In this document: positions 18,005 to 27,447 of the stretch, one piece after another
Layout of the letters: every line of letters starts with the position of its first letter
Numbering within the stretch: the stretch's first letter is position 1
NCBI GenBank assembly: GCA_005801425.1
Contig: SYDY01000063.1
Span: 7,683 to 71,682 of the forward strand
Length of the DNA: 64,000 nucleotides
Source of the DNA: Bdellovibrionales bacterium
GTDB taxonomy: Bacteria; Myxococcota; XYA12-FULL-58-9; SYDY01
Direction of reading: 5' to 3'
The notes under the pieces: model-generated
What the model saw: only the letters and a program-made list of their open reading frames with translations
Told to the model about the DNA's origin: nothing
Databases searched by the model: none
Translations under genes and position numbers: made by a program

Positions 18005-19734
18005 TAGAGACTCCCAGAATATTCGATAAAGGTAGCACGGGCCTGGCTTTGCGGCACATCAAGAATCCATCTTCCATCTGCCATGGGGGTAAAGTCGAGC
18101 TTGAGGTAGTGATCTTTCACCAAAGCATTTTTTGGCGTTGGAAGATATTCTCCGATGATTTCGTTGAACCCAATCTCTTTCGCTGCCTGTATTATTTTAT
18201 TGAGCACCAGACATTCAACGCCGCGCTTAAGAACTCGGCAGCTCATGATCCAAGTATCAATAAAAAGACTTTTCTCAATTTTTTTGAGAATTACGGCGCT
18301 GATCAATCCATGGTCGCCAAACTTGTCTTTGAGGCTAAACGATCCATGGAAATACTCATTTGATTTAGCCACTTTCCTGACTTCGTCTTCTGAATACCTG
18401 ACCGTACGCAAATTGAATTGGTTAGATCTTTGAATCAGTTGAGCGACACGTGGAATATCAAAATCAAGAAATGGCTTGATTGTGCAGGTCATGTTGAGAC
18501 TTTTTAAAAAATCATTTTCGTTCGTAAACGACTTTTGAAGTACAACACGTTTGGCTTCTTCGTGAAATTGTCGGGTCCGATGTTCATCCTCATCAGTGAA
18601 TGATGCCGTTTCAAAGAGGTTGAGACTTCGGAGAAACGGCATGTATTCAGCCGGATCTTCGGGGAGCTCGGGCACAGTGACGTCAGGCAGGTGTTCCCGA
18701 ACGACGTTTCTTTCAAATGGATTGTCGTCGACAAAGACCATCGAATCATAGCCGATGTTGAGAAAATTTTTGATAGAGTTGATATTGTCAACTTTGCTGT
18801 CCCAGTTGGCCACGAAGATGGATATATCCTCTAAGCGCAAAACCATATCGGGATGTTTTTCAAACGGTTCTTTGGCGATTTCTTCATTGTTCTTGCTGCA
18901 GACGGCGAGCAGGATGCCGCGTTCTTTGAGTTGCTTGGCCCAGGCTTGAAGTTCAGAAAAGGCTTTGCCCATGCCGAGATCGCCAATTTCAATGGATTGG
19001 ATCCCATCATCACCAATGATTCCACCCCAAATCGTATTGTCCAGATCGAGAATCAGACATTTTTTAAAGACGCCGCTATTGGCCAGCATGATATCGAGAA
19101 TGCTTTTGGCAAGGGAAGGGATGAAATCCAGGCTAAAAACCATATCAGCTTCGATATAATTTCTCATATCAAAAACGTGATTTATTCCGAAGCGGTTTTG
19201 AAGAAGCGAGACATCGCAAATAAAGAGATTCTTCGTTTCGCGGGCCAGCTCCATGAGCTCAAAATTGAGTTTACGCAATTGATAGATGAATGATGTCGAA
19301 GTCTTGTTTGAGAAATTCCCAAAAACCGAGTCGTCCAGTTCTGGAAAGTTAAAGCAAATAACTTTTGCTCGTAAACCCTTGTCGCGCATGATTTCGAGCC
19401 AGTCAGAAACTTTATTTTTCTGATTCTCGGCGAAACTCGTCTTCCCTGCCTTATCCTCTTGGTAGAATGATTTTAAAAGTTTGGTTGTACTTTGAAATAA
19501 GACCAAAAATTCCGGGTCAAACTGATAGAGCTCAGAAGAGTTATCGGTGATCTGCTGTTCTATCTGATTGTAATCGGCCTCAAAAATTTCAAGGTTCTGA
19601 CCCACTTCATAGCCATAGCCGCGCAGCGCTTGATTAAGAAACTGCGTTGAACTATCACCCAAGAGAGCAACGCGTGTTTTCTTGAGGCCAGAAAAATCTT
19701 TTTTGAGATTTTTTTTAAGCTCAAAGAATCGCAT
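18004..19734 (-). CDS. FkbH-like protein (HAD-IIIC phosphatase/acyl-ACP loading)
   Basis: 576 residues. An N-terminal SGNH-like region (RVALLGDSSTQFLNQALRGYG) precedes the HAD domain with the nucleophile motif LILDLDNTIWGGIIGDDG (Asp230 and Asp232) and VFVDDNPFERN. A GNAT-like C-terminal domain follows (IDTWIMSCRVLKRGVE, about residues 490-510). Known FkbH proteins take 1,3-bisphosphoglycerate, remove a phosphate and load glyceryl onto an ACP. The directly coupled ACP gene fits that role. Some FkbH proteins in O-antigen loci load other three-carbon units, so glyceryl is the best but unproven guess. Confidence 0.9.
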   Translation of the reverse strand: MRFFELKKNLKKDFSGLKKTRVALLGDSSTQFLNQALRGYGYEVGQNLEIFEADYNQIEQQITDNSSELYQFDPEFLVLFQSTTKLLKSFYQEDKAGKTSFAENQKNKVSDWLEIMRDKGLRAKVICFNFPELDDSVFGNFSNKTSTSFIYQLRKLNFELMELARETKNLFICDVSLLQNRFGINHVFDMRNYIEADMVFSLDFIPSLAKSILDIMLANSGVFKKCLILDLDNTIWGGIIGDDGIQSIEIGDLGMGKAFSELQAWAKQLKERGILLAVCSKNNEEIAKEPFEKHPDMVLRLEDISIFVANWDSKVDNINSIKNFLNIGYDSMVFVDDNPFERNVVREHLPDVTVPELPEDPAEYMPFLRSLNLFETASFTDEDEHRTRQFHEEAKRVVLQKSFTNENDFLKSLNMTCTIKPFLDFDIPRVAQLIQRSNQFNLRTVRYSEDEVRKVAKSNEYFHGSFSLKDKFGDHGLISAVILKKIEKSLFIDTWIMSCRVLKRGVECLVLNKIIQAAKEIGFNEIIGEYLPTPKNALVKDHYLKLDFTPMADGRWILDVPQSQARATFIEYSGSL

Positions 19735-19773
19735 GTCTATTAACTACCCAGTTGATAATTTCTTGGCCGATTG

Positions 19774-20592
19774 CTAAGCAACATGCCGCGTAACATTGGT
19801 TTTCAATAAATTCCAACGGGCTTCAAGCATCTCAATTCGTTTATTATCCTCCCGCTCGATCAACCCATAGTACTCACGTTTATTCAAAAGCCACAAAAGT
19901 TCGAAGTGCACAGCAAGCAGGAGTCCTTGCTCTAAATTTTTGATATCGAGCGCGTTGCTTGAAAAAATCACTTTGCGTGTCTCGAAGCGGGTGAGATGAA
20001 CACTCTCCATTTTTCGAAGTGCAGGGAGCGCATCAATTCCCACGCCTCCGCCCACAACATAATCAAAGTTCTTTGCCTTGCATGCCTTCGCCACATTTAA
20101 CACATAATTGGTAATAGGATCCGTATTGATTGCTTCACGTGTCAAATTATGGGAGAGCGAAAAATCCACACGACCAAAGACCACACCATCCACGCCATCT
20201 GGACGTGAAGCTTCTGCCATCAACGCATCCAATTGATTGTAGGCATTAATCGTTTCTAGATTAAAGAGGAACTGGGTATCCTCCCGCTCCTCAGCCGAGT
20301 AAACTTTATTTTTTGCATCAATAAATTTTGATAGTGCGTAGGGAGATTCAATCATAGGCGCGATAATGTATTCGACACCAAGCTGCTTGCTTTCGAGCAA
20401 ATCACGAACAGCCTCGCATCCCCCGATTTTCAGGCCAACATTAAGCCCTGCTTTTCTCGAAATTTCATTTAAGCGAAGAAATTCTTCAATGCGCGTTCCT
20501 TCTGCTTCAAACTCAGCCTTAACCCCATCATAGCCGTATTCTTCTTTGCCTCTTCGAAGAATATTCAGCATGTCTCTTTCATATTTGTTCAC
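19774..20592 (-). CDS. HpcH/HpaI-family aldolase/citrate-lyase-like protein
   Basis: 272 residues resembling the TIM-barrel HpcH/HpaI family, which makes or breaks C-C bonds of 2-keto acids or CoA esters using a divalent metal. Visible family blocks are [30 protein letters not shown] (metal-site Glu) and [15 protein letters not shown] (Asp). The start is GTG at 20590-20592, 5 nt after a G7 tract. Between a cyclase-like and an FkbH gene, it may add or remove a pyruvate-type unit. Function in this cluster unknown. Confidence 0.75.
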   Translation of the reverse strand: MNKYERDMLNILRRGKEEYGYDGVKAEFEAEGTRIEEFLRLNEISRKAGLNVGLKIGGCEAVRDLLESKQLGVEYIIAPMIESPYALSKFIDAKNKVYSAEEREDTQFLFNLETINAYNQLDALMAEASRPDGVDGVVFGRVDFSLSHNLTREAINTDPITNYVLNVAKACKAKNFDYVVGGGVGIDALPALRKMESVHLTRFETRKVIFSSNALDIKNLEQGLLLAVHFELLWLLNKREYYGLIEREDNKRIEMLEARWNLLKTNVTRHVA

Positions 20593-20597
20593 AGCAA

Positions 20598-20604
20598 CCC
20601 CCCC
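20598..20604 (-). promoter_or_regulatory. G7 tract acting as ribosome binding site of the aldolase gene
   Basis: Seven G residues on the minus strand end 5 nt before the GTG start at 20592, the same arrangement as the G9 tract before rfbF. No other Shine-Dalgarno is visible. Confidence 0.45.
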
Positions 20605-20648
20605 ATAATACAGTGTCCAGTCTGTTTTAGGAGAAAGAGCGGAAAAGT

Positions 20649-21764
20649 CTATTTTATCGCCAGATAATTTTTTATTAAGGTAGGGTCGGCAAGCCGATGA
20701 ATAGCGGCACGGAAAGCCGCTTTAATCGCTGAGCGTCCTTCTTCGGTACGCGCAATTGACACAAGCTCAAGGGAACCATCACCTTTAGGTATTACGATAC
20801 GATATTGATCTGCGTGGTGCTTTTTGTCGTTGTCGAATTTTTCCATAAAGACGTCAATATCCAATCTACGCAATTCTTCGGCAAGCGGTGGCAACTCTCT
20901 CAGCAGTTGTTCTATATGAGTAGTAAGTTGCAGAACACATTCGGATCCCGTGGCAGTTAGAAATCCACGTTGTTTGGCATACTCATGCGCCACCACCATA
21001 CCTACGCCAACAGCAACGCCATGGGTAATTCTGAATTCTGTTGCAGACTCAATCGCATGGCCAAAAGTATGACCAAAATTGAGCAATAAACGTTCCTTTT
21101 TGTCAAACTCGTCAATCTCAATAAACCACTGCTTGGCTTTAATACTACGAACGATAATTCGCTCGGCTTGAAGTGCTGACATCTTAATGGCAGGCGATTC
21201 AGCCAAATAAAGATCATACTCGTGAGAAGAACGTGCATAGCAAATTTTGGCTGCCTCACAAAGACCGCCAACGATCTGTTCTGCGTTAAGGCTACGCAAG
21301 AAATCCAGATCAATCATCACTTCGGCAGGCGGGTAAAAATTGCCGACCAGATTTTTATAACTGTACACATTGATTGATGATTTACCGCCCACGCATGAGT
21401 CAACCATACTAAGCAGCGTTGTCGGAAAATAGGTCCAAGCAATGCCACGCATGTAAATAGAGGCAACGAAGGTCGCAATATCTTGGATAACTCCACCGCC
21501 AAGAGCCAGAAGATGCGTGCGGCGATGTGCACCCAATTCACGAAGTTTTGCAATGATTGGCGCGATTTGCTCAAGCGACTTGCTGCCCTCAAGCGCAGGG
21601 ACAGCAATCACCTTTCCAATACCTGTTGGCAATATGCCCGAAAAATACGCATCCGTTAAAATGACCACGTCTTCACGTGCCCGCAATGCTTCAGTCAGAA
21701 GACCTCTTCCAGTAGACACGCGGTAGCAACCTGAAGAAGTGCTAATGTCAAAGGATTCGGGCAT
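20649..21764 (-). CDS. 3-dehydroquinate-synthase-like sugar phosphate cyclase
   Basis: 371 residues with the NAD-binding [19 protein letters not shown] and [20 protein letters not shown], the Zn-ligand region [13 protein letters not shown] and a late H (THGVAVGVG). The true AroB of this organism is the fusion at 34839-36467, so this is a paralogue for special metabolism. It departs from AroB at the phosphate-binding loop: [10 protein letters not shown] replaces TGVN-x-x-x-GKN, losing the Gly before Lys-Asn. ATG 21764 is preceded by GAGG and overlaps the upstream SDR by 17 nt. Product may be a carbocycle or cyclitol for the glycan; which one is unknown. Confidence 0.82.
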   Translation of the reverse strand: MPESFDISTSSGCYRVSTGRGLLTEALRAREDVVILTDAYFSGILPTGIGKVIAVPALEGSKSLEQIAPIIAKLRELGAHRRTHLLALGGGVIQDIATFVASIYMRGIAWTYFPTTLLSMVDSCVGGKSSINVYSYKNLVGNFYPPAEVMIDLDFLRSLNAEQIVGGLCEAAKICYARSSHEYDLYLAESPAIKMSALQAERIIVRSIKAKQWFIEIDEFDKKERLLLNFGHTFGHAIESATEFRITHGVAVGVGMVVAHEYAKQRGFLTATGSECVLQLTTHIEQLLRELPPLAEELRRLDIDVFMEKFDNDKKHHADQYRIVIPKGDGSLELVSIARTEEGRSAIKAAFRAAIHRLADPTLIKNYLAIK

Positions 21765-22461
21765 AGGAAAAACCTCTATCGGCAGCAATGAATTGACCTG
21801 TAATGCCTGTGTTCTCCGCAGAACACAGAAATCCAACCATGTTACTTACATCTTCAAGTGTGGGCAGCTTCCCCAGTGGCGTAAGCGCCTCCAGATTAGA
21901 CACCTGTTCCATGCTCAGATTTGCATGCGTCATAGGCGTATCCAGTGCGCCAGGAAGAACGGCATTCACCAAATGTCCTTCCCTGCCAAGATCAATGGCA
22001 AGCGACTGAACCAGGCCTTGTAAAGCAGACTTGCTCACGGTGTATGAGAGTTTGTTTTGACGGGCAATATTTTGCCAGATGGAACTGATGACACAAAGTC
22101 GAGATGGCGCGGCTAGCGAGCCATGTGCAAGTAATGCGTGCAGTGTCTTCATAATATACACCACATTGACACGATAAATGTCTTCGTGTGATGCCACATC
22201 AAACGTATGAATGTTATCATTTAAATTTTGGCCTTGTGCCCATACGATGGCATTGAACGGCTGACATATTTCATTGGGTATTCCTTTATTTTCCGAAAAA
22301 GGATCCCACGATATCCAGTCCCCCCCCGATTTGGCATCCATCGGAGAAATAGATCGGGCAATCGCCGTGACTTCCCAATCGTGAACAAGAAACCACTTGG
22401 CAAGTGCTTTGCCTATTGATCCAGATGCACCAAATATAAGTGATCTTTTCTTTCCGTTCAT
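21748..22461 (-). CDS. Short-chain dehydrogenase/reductase
   Basis: 237 residues, classical SDR: cofactor loop IFGASGSIGKALAKW, catalytic Ser in VISSIWQN and Y-x3-K in SYTVSKSALQG. It begins the minus-strand modification operon, and the dehydroquinate-synthase-like gene starts inside its end. A G8 run at 22320-22327 falls in the coding sequence (Ser-Gly-Gly). Its likely job is oxidation or reduction of the cyclase product or another intermediate of this cluster. Confidence 0.83.
   Translation of the reverse strand: MNGKKRSLIFGASGSIGKALAKWFLVHDWEVTAIARSISPMDAKSGGDWISWDPFSENKGIPNEICQPFNAIVWAQGQNLNDNIHTFDVASHEDIYRVNVVYIMKTLHALLAHGSLAAPSRLCVISSIWQNIARQNKLSYTVSKSALQGLVQSLAIDLGREGHLVNAVLPGALDTPMTHANLSMEQVSNLEALTPLGKLPTLEDVSNMVGFLCSAENTGITGQFIAADRGFSYARIL
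22320..22327 (-). repeat. G8 homopolymer inside the SDR gene
   Basis: Eight C on the plus strand (eight G in the coding strand) spanning the codons for Lys-Ser-Gly-Gly-Asp about 45 codons from the start. A one-base slip would truncate the first gene of the operon. Confidence 0.5.
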
Positions 22462-22477
22462 TCAAATACCATAACCG

Positions 22478-22549
22478 TCAATCTATTGCTGACACCTGCT
22501 CACTGCAAACAAATCTCGCCCGCGTACAGTATGGCTTCCTGATTGTCAT
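22478..22549 (-). CDS. Possible 23-residue leader peptide ahead of the SDR operon
   Basis: An exact AGGAGG (plus-strand 22555-22560) lies 5 nt before ATG 22549. The frame codes MTIRKPYCTRARFVCSEQVSAID and stops at TGA 22478-22480, 16 nt before the SDR start. The ribosome site is the best in this region, yet the peptide has no recognisable family. It may be a regulatory leader, a true micropeptide or a gene remnant. Confidence 0.35.
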   Translation of the reverse strand: MTIRKPYCTRARFVCSEQVSAID

Positions 22550-22567
22550 GATGTCCTCCTGTGTGAG

Positions 22568-23500
22568 ATGCGTAGATCAATGATTGACGTCATGTGTTTG
22601 GGGAAGTCATACGACGGAACACCGGCGCTTACAGACGTAAGTTTTAGTTTGCGTCCGGGCGAGCGTGTTGGGCTTGTAGGGGTCAACGGCGCAGGGAAGA
22701 CAACGCTGCTACGTATACTTGCGGGCGCAAGCATGCCCACGTCAGGAAGCGTCACCGTCTTTGGTGCGGATATCTCGCGCGATAGAGAACACGTTGCAGG
22801 CATGGTGGGTTTTTTGCCTGAAGTACCTCCCCTGTACCCTGATTTAACCGTTCGTGAATTTCTTCAATACGTGCTTGCGCTTCGTGGGATCGAAACCACA
22901 GGGACACTCATTGATGTGGCACTTCATGCCGTTGATATGATACCCGCATCCAACAAACGCATCGGTACACTCTCCTTGGGACAACGAAAACGCGTCGGCA
23001 TTGCACAAGCTTTTGTGCATCGTCCCAAATTGCTTTTGCTTGATGAACCGGGTTCAGGGCTTGATCCTATTCAGCTCGACCATTTGCGCACGATGTTACG
23101 ACGATTGCATGGCATCACTATGCTCATATCGAGCCATTTGCTCGGCGAGGTCCAAGAAACCTGCGATCGTGTTTTACTGCTCCACGAAGGACGCCTGGTT
23201 GAAGATATTTCATTGCATGATATGCGTCAGCGGTGTCTGATGATGCTGGATGTTGTCTCGTCCTGCGATGCAGCCATCGACGTGTTGCGCGCAATCCCTG
23301 AATGCCATGTGCTGTCGATCATGAACAAATCGCGTGCTACATCTGAAATACGGATTGTGATCCCCAAAAAAATGCGCACAGCATTGTTGCAACATTTGAT
23401 AACATCCGGTGTTGTTTTAGAAGGCTATCGTGCCGATCCCACCGAATTGGGGGACCGTTTGCGCGATGTCGCCAAGGGGAGAATGCCTGCATGCGCGTAG
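22568..23500 (+). CDS. ABC transporter ATP-binding protein (GldA/NatA-like)
   Basis: 310 residues with Walker A GVNGAGKTT (38-46), signature LSLGQRKRVGIAQA, Walker B LLLLDEPGSGLDP and the switch His in LISSHLL. A C-terminal extension of about 90 residues is as in ABC-2 exporters. Start 22568 is the first ATG; ATG 22580 in frame is possible. It overlaps the permease gene by 10 nt and is followed by GldG-like and DUF4340 genes, the usual gliding/ABC-auxiliary set. Transported substrate unknown. Confidence 0.9.
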   Translation: MRRSMIDVMCLGKSYDGTPALTDVSFSLRPGERVGLVGVNGAGKTTLLRILAGASMPTSGSVTVFGADISRDREHVAGMVGFLPEVPPLYPDLTVREFLQYVLALRGIETTGTLIDVALHAVDMIPASNKRIGTLSLGQRKRVGIAQAFVHRPKLLLLDEPGSGLDPIQLDHLRTMLRRLHGITMLISSHLLGEVQETCDRVLLLHEGRLVEDISLHDMRQRCLMMLDVVSSCDAAIDVLRAIPECHVLSIMNKSRATSEIRIVIPKKMRTALLQHLITSGVVLEGYRADPTELGDRLRDVAKGRMPACA

Positions 23501-24210
23501 TTCGTGCGATTTGTGAACGTGAACTCTGGGGTTACCTGCGCACGCCCATGGGATATGGGGTGATGCTGACGGTCCTTTTGATAGACGGTATTTTATTCAA
23601 TGTTTGGGCCATTGGTGATGGGCATCGGCGATCGGCAGAAGCACTCGAAGTCTTTTTCTTTGTGGCCAGCGGCCCCACAGTTGTTGCCTCCGTGCTTTTG
23701 GCCATGCATTTGATCGCCGATGAGCGTCAGCGCGGTACCCTTATTATTTTAGAAACCGCCCCACTTTCAGGATGGCAAATTGTGGGTGGTAAATTCCTCG
23801 CAGCGTTAACCATATTGGGAATTATTCATTTGCTCTCCATCACGATGCCAGCGCTTATCTATGCGTATGGCCGTGTATCCATCATGCATATCGTCATGGG
23901 CTATCTTGGACTTACGCTGCTAGGCGCTGCCACTTTGGCCATTGCGCTTTGCGCTTCGGCATTTGCACAAACATCCTTGATTGCAGCCATTACCGGTGGC
24001 GCACTCGTGGTGGTCCTTGTCTGTTTGCATGGCGTGGCACAACTTGCATCGCCACCTATGGATAGTGTGTTGTCGTATCTTTCGCTGATCCATGAACATT
24101 ATAGGCCGTTCATGCGTGGTGTTTTAAGCATACGTGCGATGGCATTTTACATTTCACTGACGCTGCTTGCGCTTTTGGTTGCGGCACGACGCATGGAGTG
24201 GCGAACGTGA
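23491..24210 (+). CDS. ABC-2 type permease (GldF-like)
   Basis: 239 residues with six membrane helices. The N-terminal VVRAICERELWGYLRTPMGYG and the loop LIADERQRGTLIILETAPLSGWQIVGGK are characteristic of ABC-2 permeases of the GldF/NosY kind. Overlaps the ATPase gene by 10 nt and the GldG-like gene by about 4 nt. Confidence 0.9.
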   Translation: MRVVRAICERELWGYLRTPMGYGVMLTVLLIDGILFNVWAIGDGHRRSAEALEVFFFVASGPTVVASVLLAMHLIADERQRGTLIILETAPLSGWQIVGGKFLAALTILGIIHLLSITMPALIYAYGRVSIMHIVMGYLGLTLLGAATLAIALCASAFAQTSLIAAITGGALVVVLVCLHGVAQLASPPMDSVLSYLSLIHEHYRPFMRGVLSIRAMAFYISLTLLALLVAARRMEWRT

Positions 24211-25934
24211 AACATGGTCATTGGATTTTTCCTCTTGTACTCACTGGATTGCTAACATGGCTCCTGGGTGGCCGAATATTCAACGAAGCGCCATGGTCGG
24301 ATGGGCTCGTTGATGTTGGGGGTGTGATTCTTCTTGTGGCTGCGCTGGCCAGCACATGGCGAGCCACGCTCTTGCGCGGCCCAGTTCAAGGATTTGCGGC
24401 TGCCGTTTCTGGATTGTTGTGGGTGTGTGGCAGTGCGTGGATAGCAAGTGAGTTACTTTATCGCTCACCCGAAACATGGTCACCTGCTGTTCTTGTTGCG
24501 TTGCAATGGATATGGCCTGCGTTGCTGATGATCGGCCTCATCCCATTTTGTATCGGCGAAGTACTATTACAGCGGTTGTTACGGCACACCGAACCCGATG
24601 TTGGGATGTCCTTGCGTGCGCTTGCATCGGCCATGGCAATCACCATGGGCATCATCACATTTGGCGGAATCAACCGCGTGGCCGATCTGTGGGATCACCA
24701 ATGGGATCTAAGTGGCCAGGGTTCTTCGCTTCCAAGTGAATCAACCATGACGTTGGTGCATGCGCTGGATACCCCCGTCGTTTTTCACGGATTTTTTCCG
24801 CCAAGTCATGCGCTCTTGCGTCCCTTGCAGTCTTATTTTGAGGCACTGCAACAAGCGTCGTCACGCGCCAAGTGGCGTGTTTTGGACAGCGCCCTTGAGC
24901 CTTCAGAAGCGCGCACGCTCGATGTACATCACAATGGCGTCATTGCCGTGACCTACGGCAAACGTACCGAGCGTATAAGCTTAAGTTTAAATCCAGAAGA
25001 CATGCGACAGGTGCTGCGCGAATTGGACGCAAGGGTACAAACGGCGGTGCTTTCAGTGAGCAGGCCTACGCGCGTATTGTATGTTACAGCAGGTCATGGT
25101 GAGCGCACATGGGCCCCAAATCCAGAAGGTCAAGAGTCGGGCCTGGTGTTGTTGCGACGCATTGCAGAGCGATCTGGCATGGAAACAAAACAGCTTACCT
25201 TGCTTGATGGAGCGTCATCCACGATCCCATCCGATGCGACGATTGTTGCTATTATCGGTGCAACGGCTGCACCACTGCCTGCGGAGATCCTTGCGTTGCA
25301 ACGTTTTCGTGCACAAGGCGGTTCGATCATCTTGGCACTCGAACAAGAGGGATGGCATGGTGAGGAACTTTTAGAACCCATGGGCCTCACCCTCCAACCG
25401 GGTTTTATTGCCAACGATCGTTACCAAGTCACATTGCCTGGCGGAGGCGGAAGCCCTTATGTCTGGGGCAGTTCACGCACCGCGCTGCATCCATCCACAC
25501 GCGCCATTGGACGAAGTGATGGCCGTTTGGCGATGATAGCAGGCAACGCTGCACCGTTTGCAATGCGCGATGATGCAACGCTTGCACCTATTGTATATCC
25601 AATGCCAGGATCGGTTGTGGATAATGTGGTATATGAGGGTGGATGGATTTTTGCAGGTGACACCCCTTCACGCACCATGGTGCTAGGCGACGCAGATCTC
25701 TTGGGCAACATGTGGATGCGCAATCCAGGCAACGAAGCGTTTGCGCATGATGCATTTGCGTGGCTTTCCCATGACGATCAACCTTCAGGATCAGCGGACA
25801 TATCAGACGATGTGGCGATGATCTCTCGAACAGGCACACGAAGGAGATGGTTTTACGGAACAACCTTTGGATTGCCCTTTGCGGCATGCTTTCTCGGTCT
25901 CTTCTACGTGCGCCAAACACGAGGCTTCGGATGA
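24207..25934 (+). CDS. GldG-like ABC transporter auxiliary protein
   Basis: About 575 residues. Four hydrophobic helices at the N-terminus are followed by a large periplasmic domain of the GldG/ABC_transp_aux type (TPVVFHGFFPPSHALLRPLQ and RVLYVTAGHGERTW) and a single C-terminal helix (TFGLPFAACFLGLFYV). The GTG at 24207 overlaps the permease stop (GTGA) and has GGAG 9 nt upstream; GTG 24198 is an alternative. Forms one complex with its neighbours by analogy to Gld systems. Confidence 0.82.
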   Translation: MKHGHWIFPLVLTGLLTWLLGGRIFNEAPWSDGLVDVGGVILLVAALASTWRATLLRGPVQGFAAAVSGLLWVCGSAWIASELLYRSPETWSPAVLVALQWIWPALLMIGLIPFCIGEVLLQRLLRHTEPDVGMSLRALASAMAITMGIITFGGINRVADLWDHQWDLSGQGSSLPSESTMTLVHALDTPVVFHGFFPPSHALLRPLQSYFEALQQASSRAKWRVLDSALEPSEARTLDVHHNGVIAVTYGKRTERISLSLNPEDMRQVLRELDARVQTAVLSVSRPTRVLYVTAGHGERTWAPNPEGQESGLVLLRRIAERSGMETKQLTLLDGASSTIPSDATIVAIIGATAAPLPAEILALQRFRAQGGSIILALEQEGWHGEELLEPMGLTLQPGFIANDRYQVTLPGGGGSPYVWGSSRTALHPSTRAIGRSDGRLAMIAGNAAPFAMRDDATLAPIVYPMPGSVVDNVVYEGGWIFAGDTPSRTMVLGDADLLGNMWMRNPGNEAFAHDAFAWLSHDDQPSGSADISDDVAMISRTGTRRRWFYGTTFGLPFAACFLGLFYVRQTRGFG

Positions 25935-26812
25935 AAAAAAATCTTTATTTTCACGCACTTTTTATGTTCTTAGTTGTGGGTTTGGCCGTTGTTGCGCAAC
26001 GTATTTCGTTGGCCCCTAAAGATCCTCAAAAAATATTTGTGATGCATATTGAGCTGTCAGAGATCACATCACTGGCTTATGCAGAAGGCACTTCTCGTGT
26101 GGTCATAGAACGGGTAAACACGGGCTGGCGCGTGAGATTGCGCGATGTGTTTCCTGCATCCCAGGTTGCAACCACGTTGCTGGAAGACTTGGCACATCTG
26201 CCAGCAGTTCGTGATCTTGGCGTGCTTTCTGATGCCAAAACATTGGCCGAAATGGGACTTGCTCCTGCAAAGGGTTTACTACACATCAAACATGGGCAAC
26301 ACACCACGGTTTTTTCACTCGGCGACGTGGACGGATCAGGACGCACACAATACATGCAAAATGCGCAAGGACAGGTATTTACCGTCTTGGCGCGCTATTT
26401 GATGCCGCTCAAGCATAGTGTGAACGAATTGCAAGATCGCCGTGTGGCGTGGCTTGCACGCGATCACTTACGTCAAGTGGATATTGCATATCGAGGCCAA
26501 ACATTCAGCGTACTTAACCATGACGATGCATTGACGACTTCTCCAGGAAATCCGCCGGAGATCATGCCATGGGTGGAGTCGATATTTCGTATTCAGGTGG
26601 AGTCCATGGCCGACGACGTTGTGTTTCCTCCCTCCGATGACATTATTGAACTGTCGTTTCAAGGCGATATGCAGCCTGCAAAAGTACGCTTTTGGCATAG
26701 GGATGATGGTCGTGTGTTGGTTGAATCGTCACGAAGTCTTGAGCCTATGTGGCTATCAGTGCAGGCCTCAGAAAAAGTGTGGGAAGTAACATCTCTGTTT
26801 ACTCGCTCTTAG
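25931..26812 (+). CDS. DUF4340-like membrane-anchored protein
   Basis: 293 residues: one N-terminal helix (LYFHALFMFLVVGLAVVA) and a periplasmic beta-rich domain with VVIERVNTGWRV and ARYLMPLKHSVNELQDRRV. DUF4340 proteins commonly follow GldG in ABC operons. ATG 25931 overlaps the GldG stop (ATGA). The 3' end overlaps the convergent oligoribonuclease gene by 14 nt. Confidence 0.75.
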   Translation: MKKNLYFHALFMFLVVGLAVVAQRISLAPKDPQKIFVMHIELSEITSLAYAEGTSRVVIERVNTGWRVRLRDVFPASQVATTLLEDLAHLPAVRDLGVLSDAKTLAEMGLAPAKGLLHIKHGQHTTVFSLGDVDGSGRTQYMQNAQGQVFTVLARYLMPLKHSVNELQDRRVAWLARDHLRQVDIAYRGQTFSVLNHDDALTTSPGNPPEIMPWVESIFRIQVESMADDVVFPPSDDIIELSFQGDMQPAKVRFWHRDDGRVLVESSRSLEPMWLSVQASEKVWEVTSLFTRS

Positions 26813-27404
26813 CGGGGGCGATCACAGGCGCATCGACGGGATCCTGACGCATGATGTGACGTCGGTAATAACGCAACTCTTCGATGGATTGCTGCACATC
26901 ATGCAATGCGGTGTGTTGACCTTCGCTTGGTTTGCGAAATTTAAGACCGTACCACCACTCGGCAAGTTCTTTGAGAGACGACACATCGATCTGTCGATAA
27001 TGCAAATAGCGTTCAAAGGTCGGCATGTACTCAATCAGGAAACGTCGATCTTGTCCGATCGAATTTCCGCACAACCGTGCGGTGTGATATGCACAATGCG
27101 AAGAAACCAGCTCCAGTGCTTTCTTTTCAGCATCCGCAACCGACGTTCGTGATCTGCGAACCTGCTCTAGAAGCCCCGATTTCTCATGCATGTTTCGAAC
27201 ATAAGGGCTCATGGTTTCAAGAACCGATTCGGGCTGCCAAATGCTGATTTCCAGGGGCTCAGCCACGGGATTCAGCTGAACATCCGTAAGAATAATGGCA
27301 AGCTGCACGATGGCACAGCTGTTGGGTTCGAGGCCTGTCATTTCAAGATCGAGCCAAACCAACGTTCGTGCATCTTTCGCCACGCTTGTCTCCTTAGGGG
27401 CCAT
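26799..27404 (-). CDS. orn: Oligoribonuclease
   Basis: DEDDh 3'-5' exonuclease that degrades 2-5 nt RNA and pGpG. Exo I motif VWLDLEMTGLEP gives Asp and Glu, Exo II is GNSIGQDRRFLIEYMP, and Exo III is HTALHDVQQSIEELRYYR with the catalytic His/Asp. At 201 residues it is close to the usual 180. The ATG is 27404; the start lies 43 nt from the divergent ThiF-like gene. It is also the last step of c-di-GMP breakdown, relevant in a pilus-bearing organism. Confidence 0.95.
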   Translation of the reverse strand: MAPKETSVAKDARTLVWLDLEMTGLEPNSCAIVQLAIILTDVQLNPVAEPLEISIWQPESVLETMSPYVRNMHEKSGLLEQVRRSRTSVADAEKKALELVSSHCAYHTARLCGNSIGQDRRFLIEYMPTFERYLHYRQIDVSSLKELAEWWYGLKFRKPSEGQHTALHDVQQSIEELRYYRRHIMRQDPVDAPVIAPAKSE

Positions 27405-27447
27405 AGGTATACGTCATCCAGTACGGGTGGGGGGTCGGAAAGTACAC

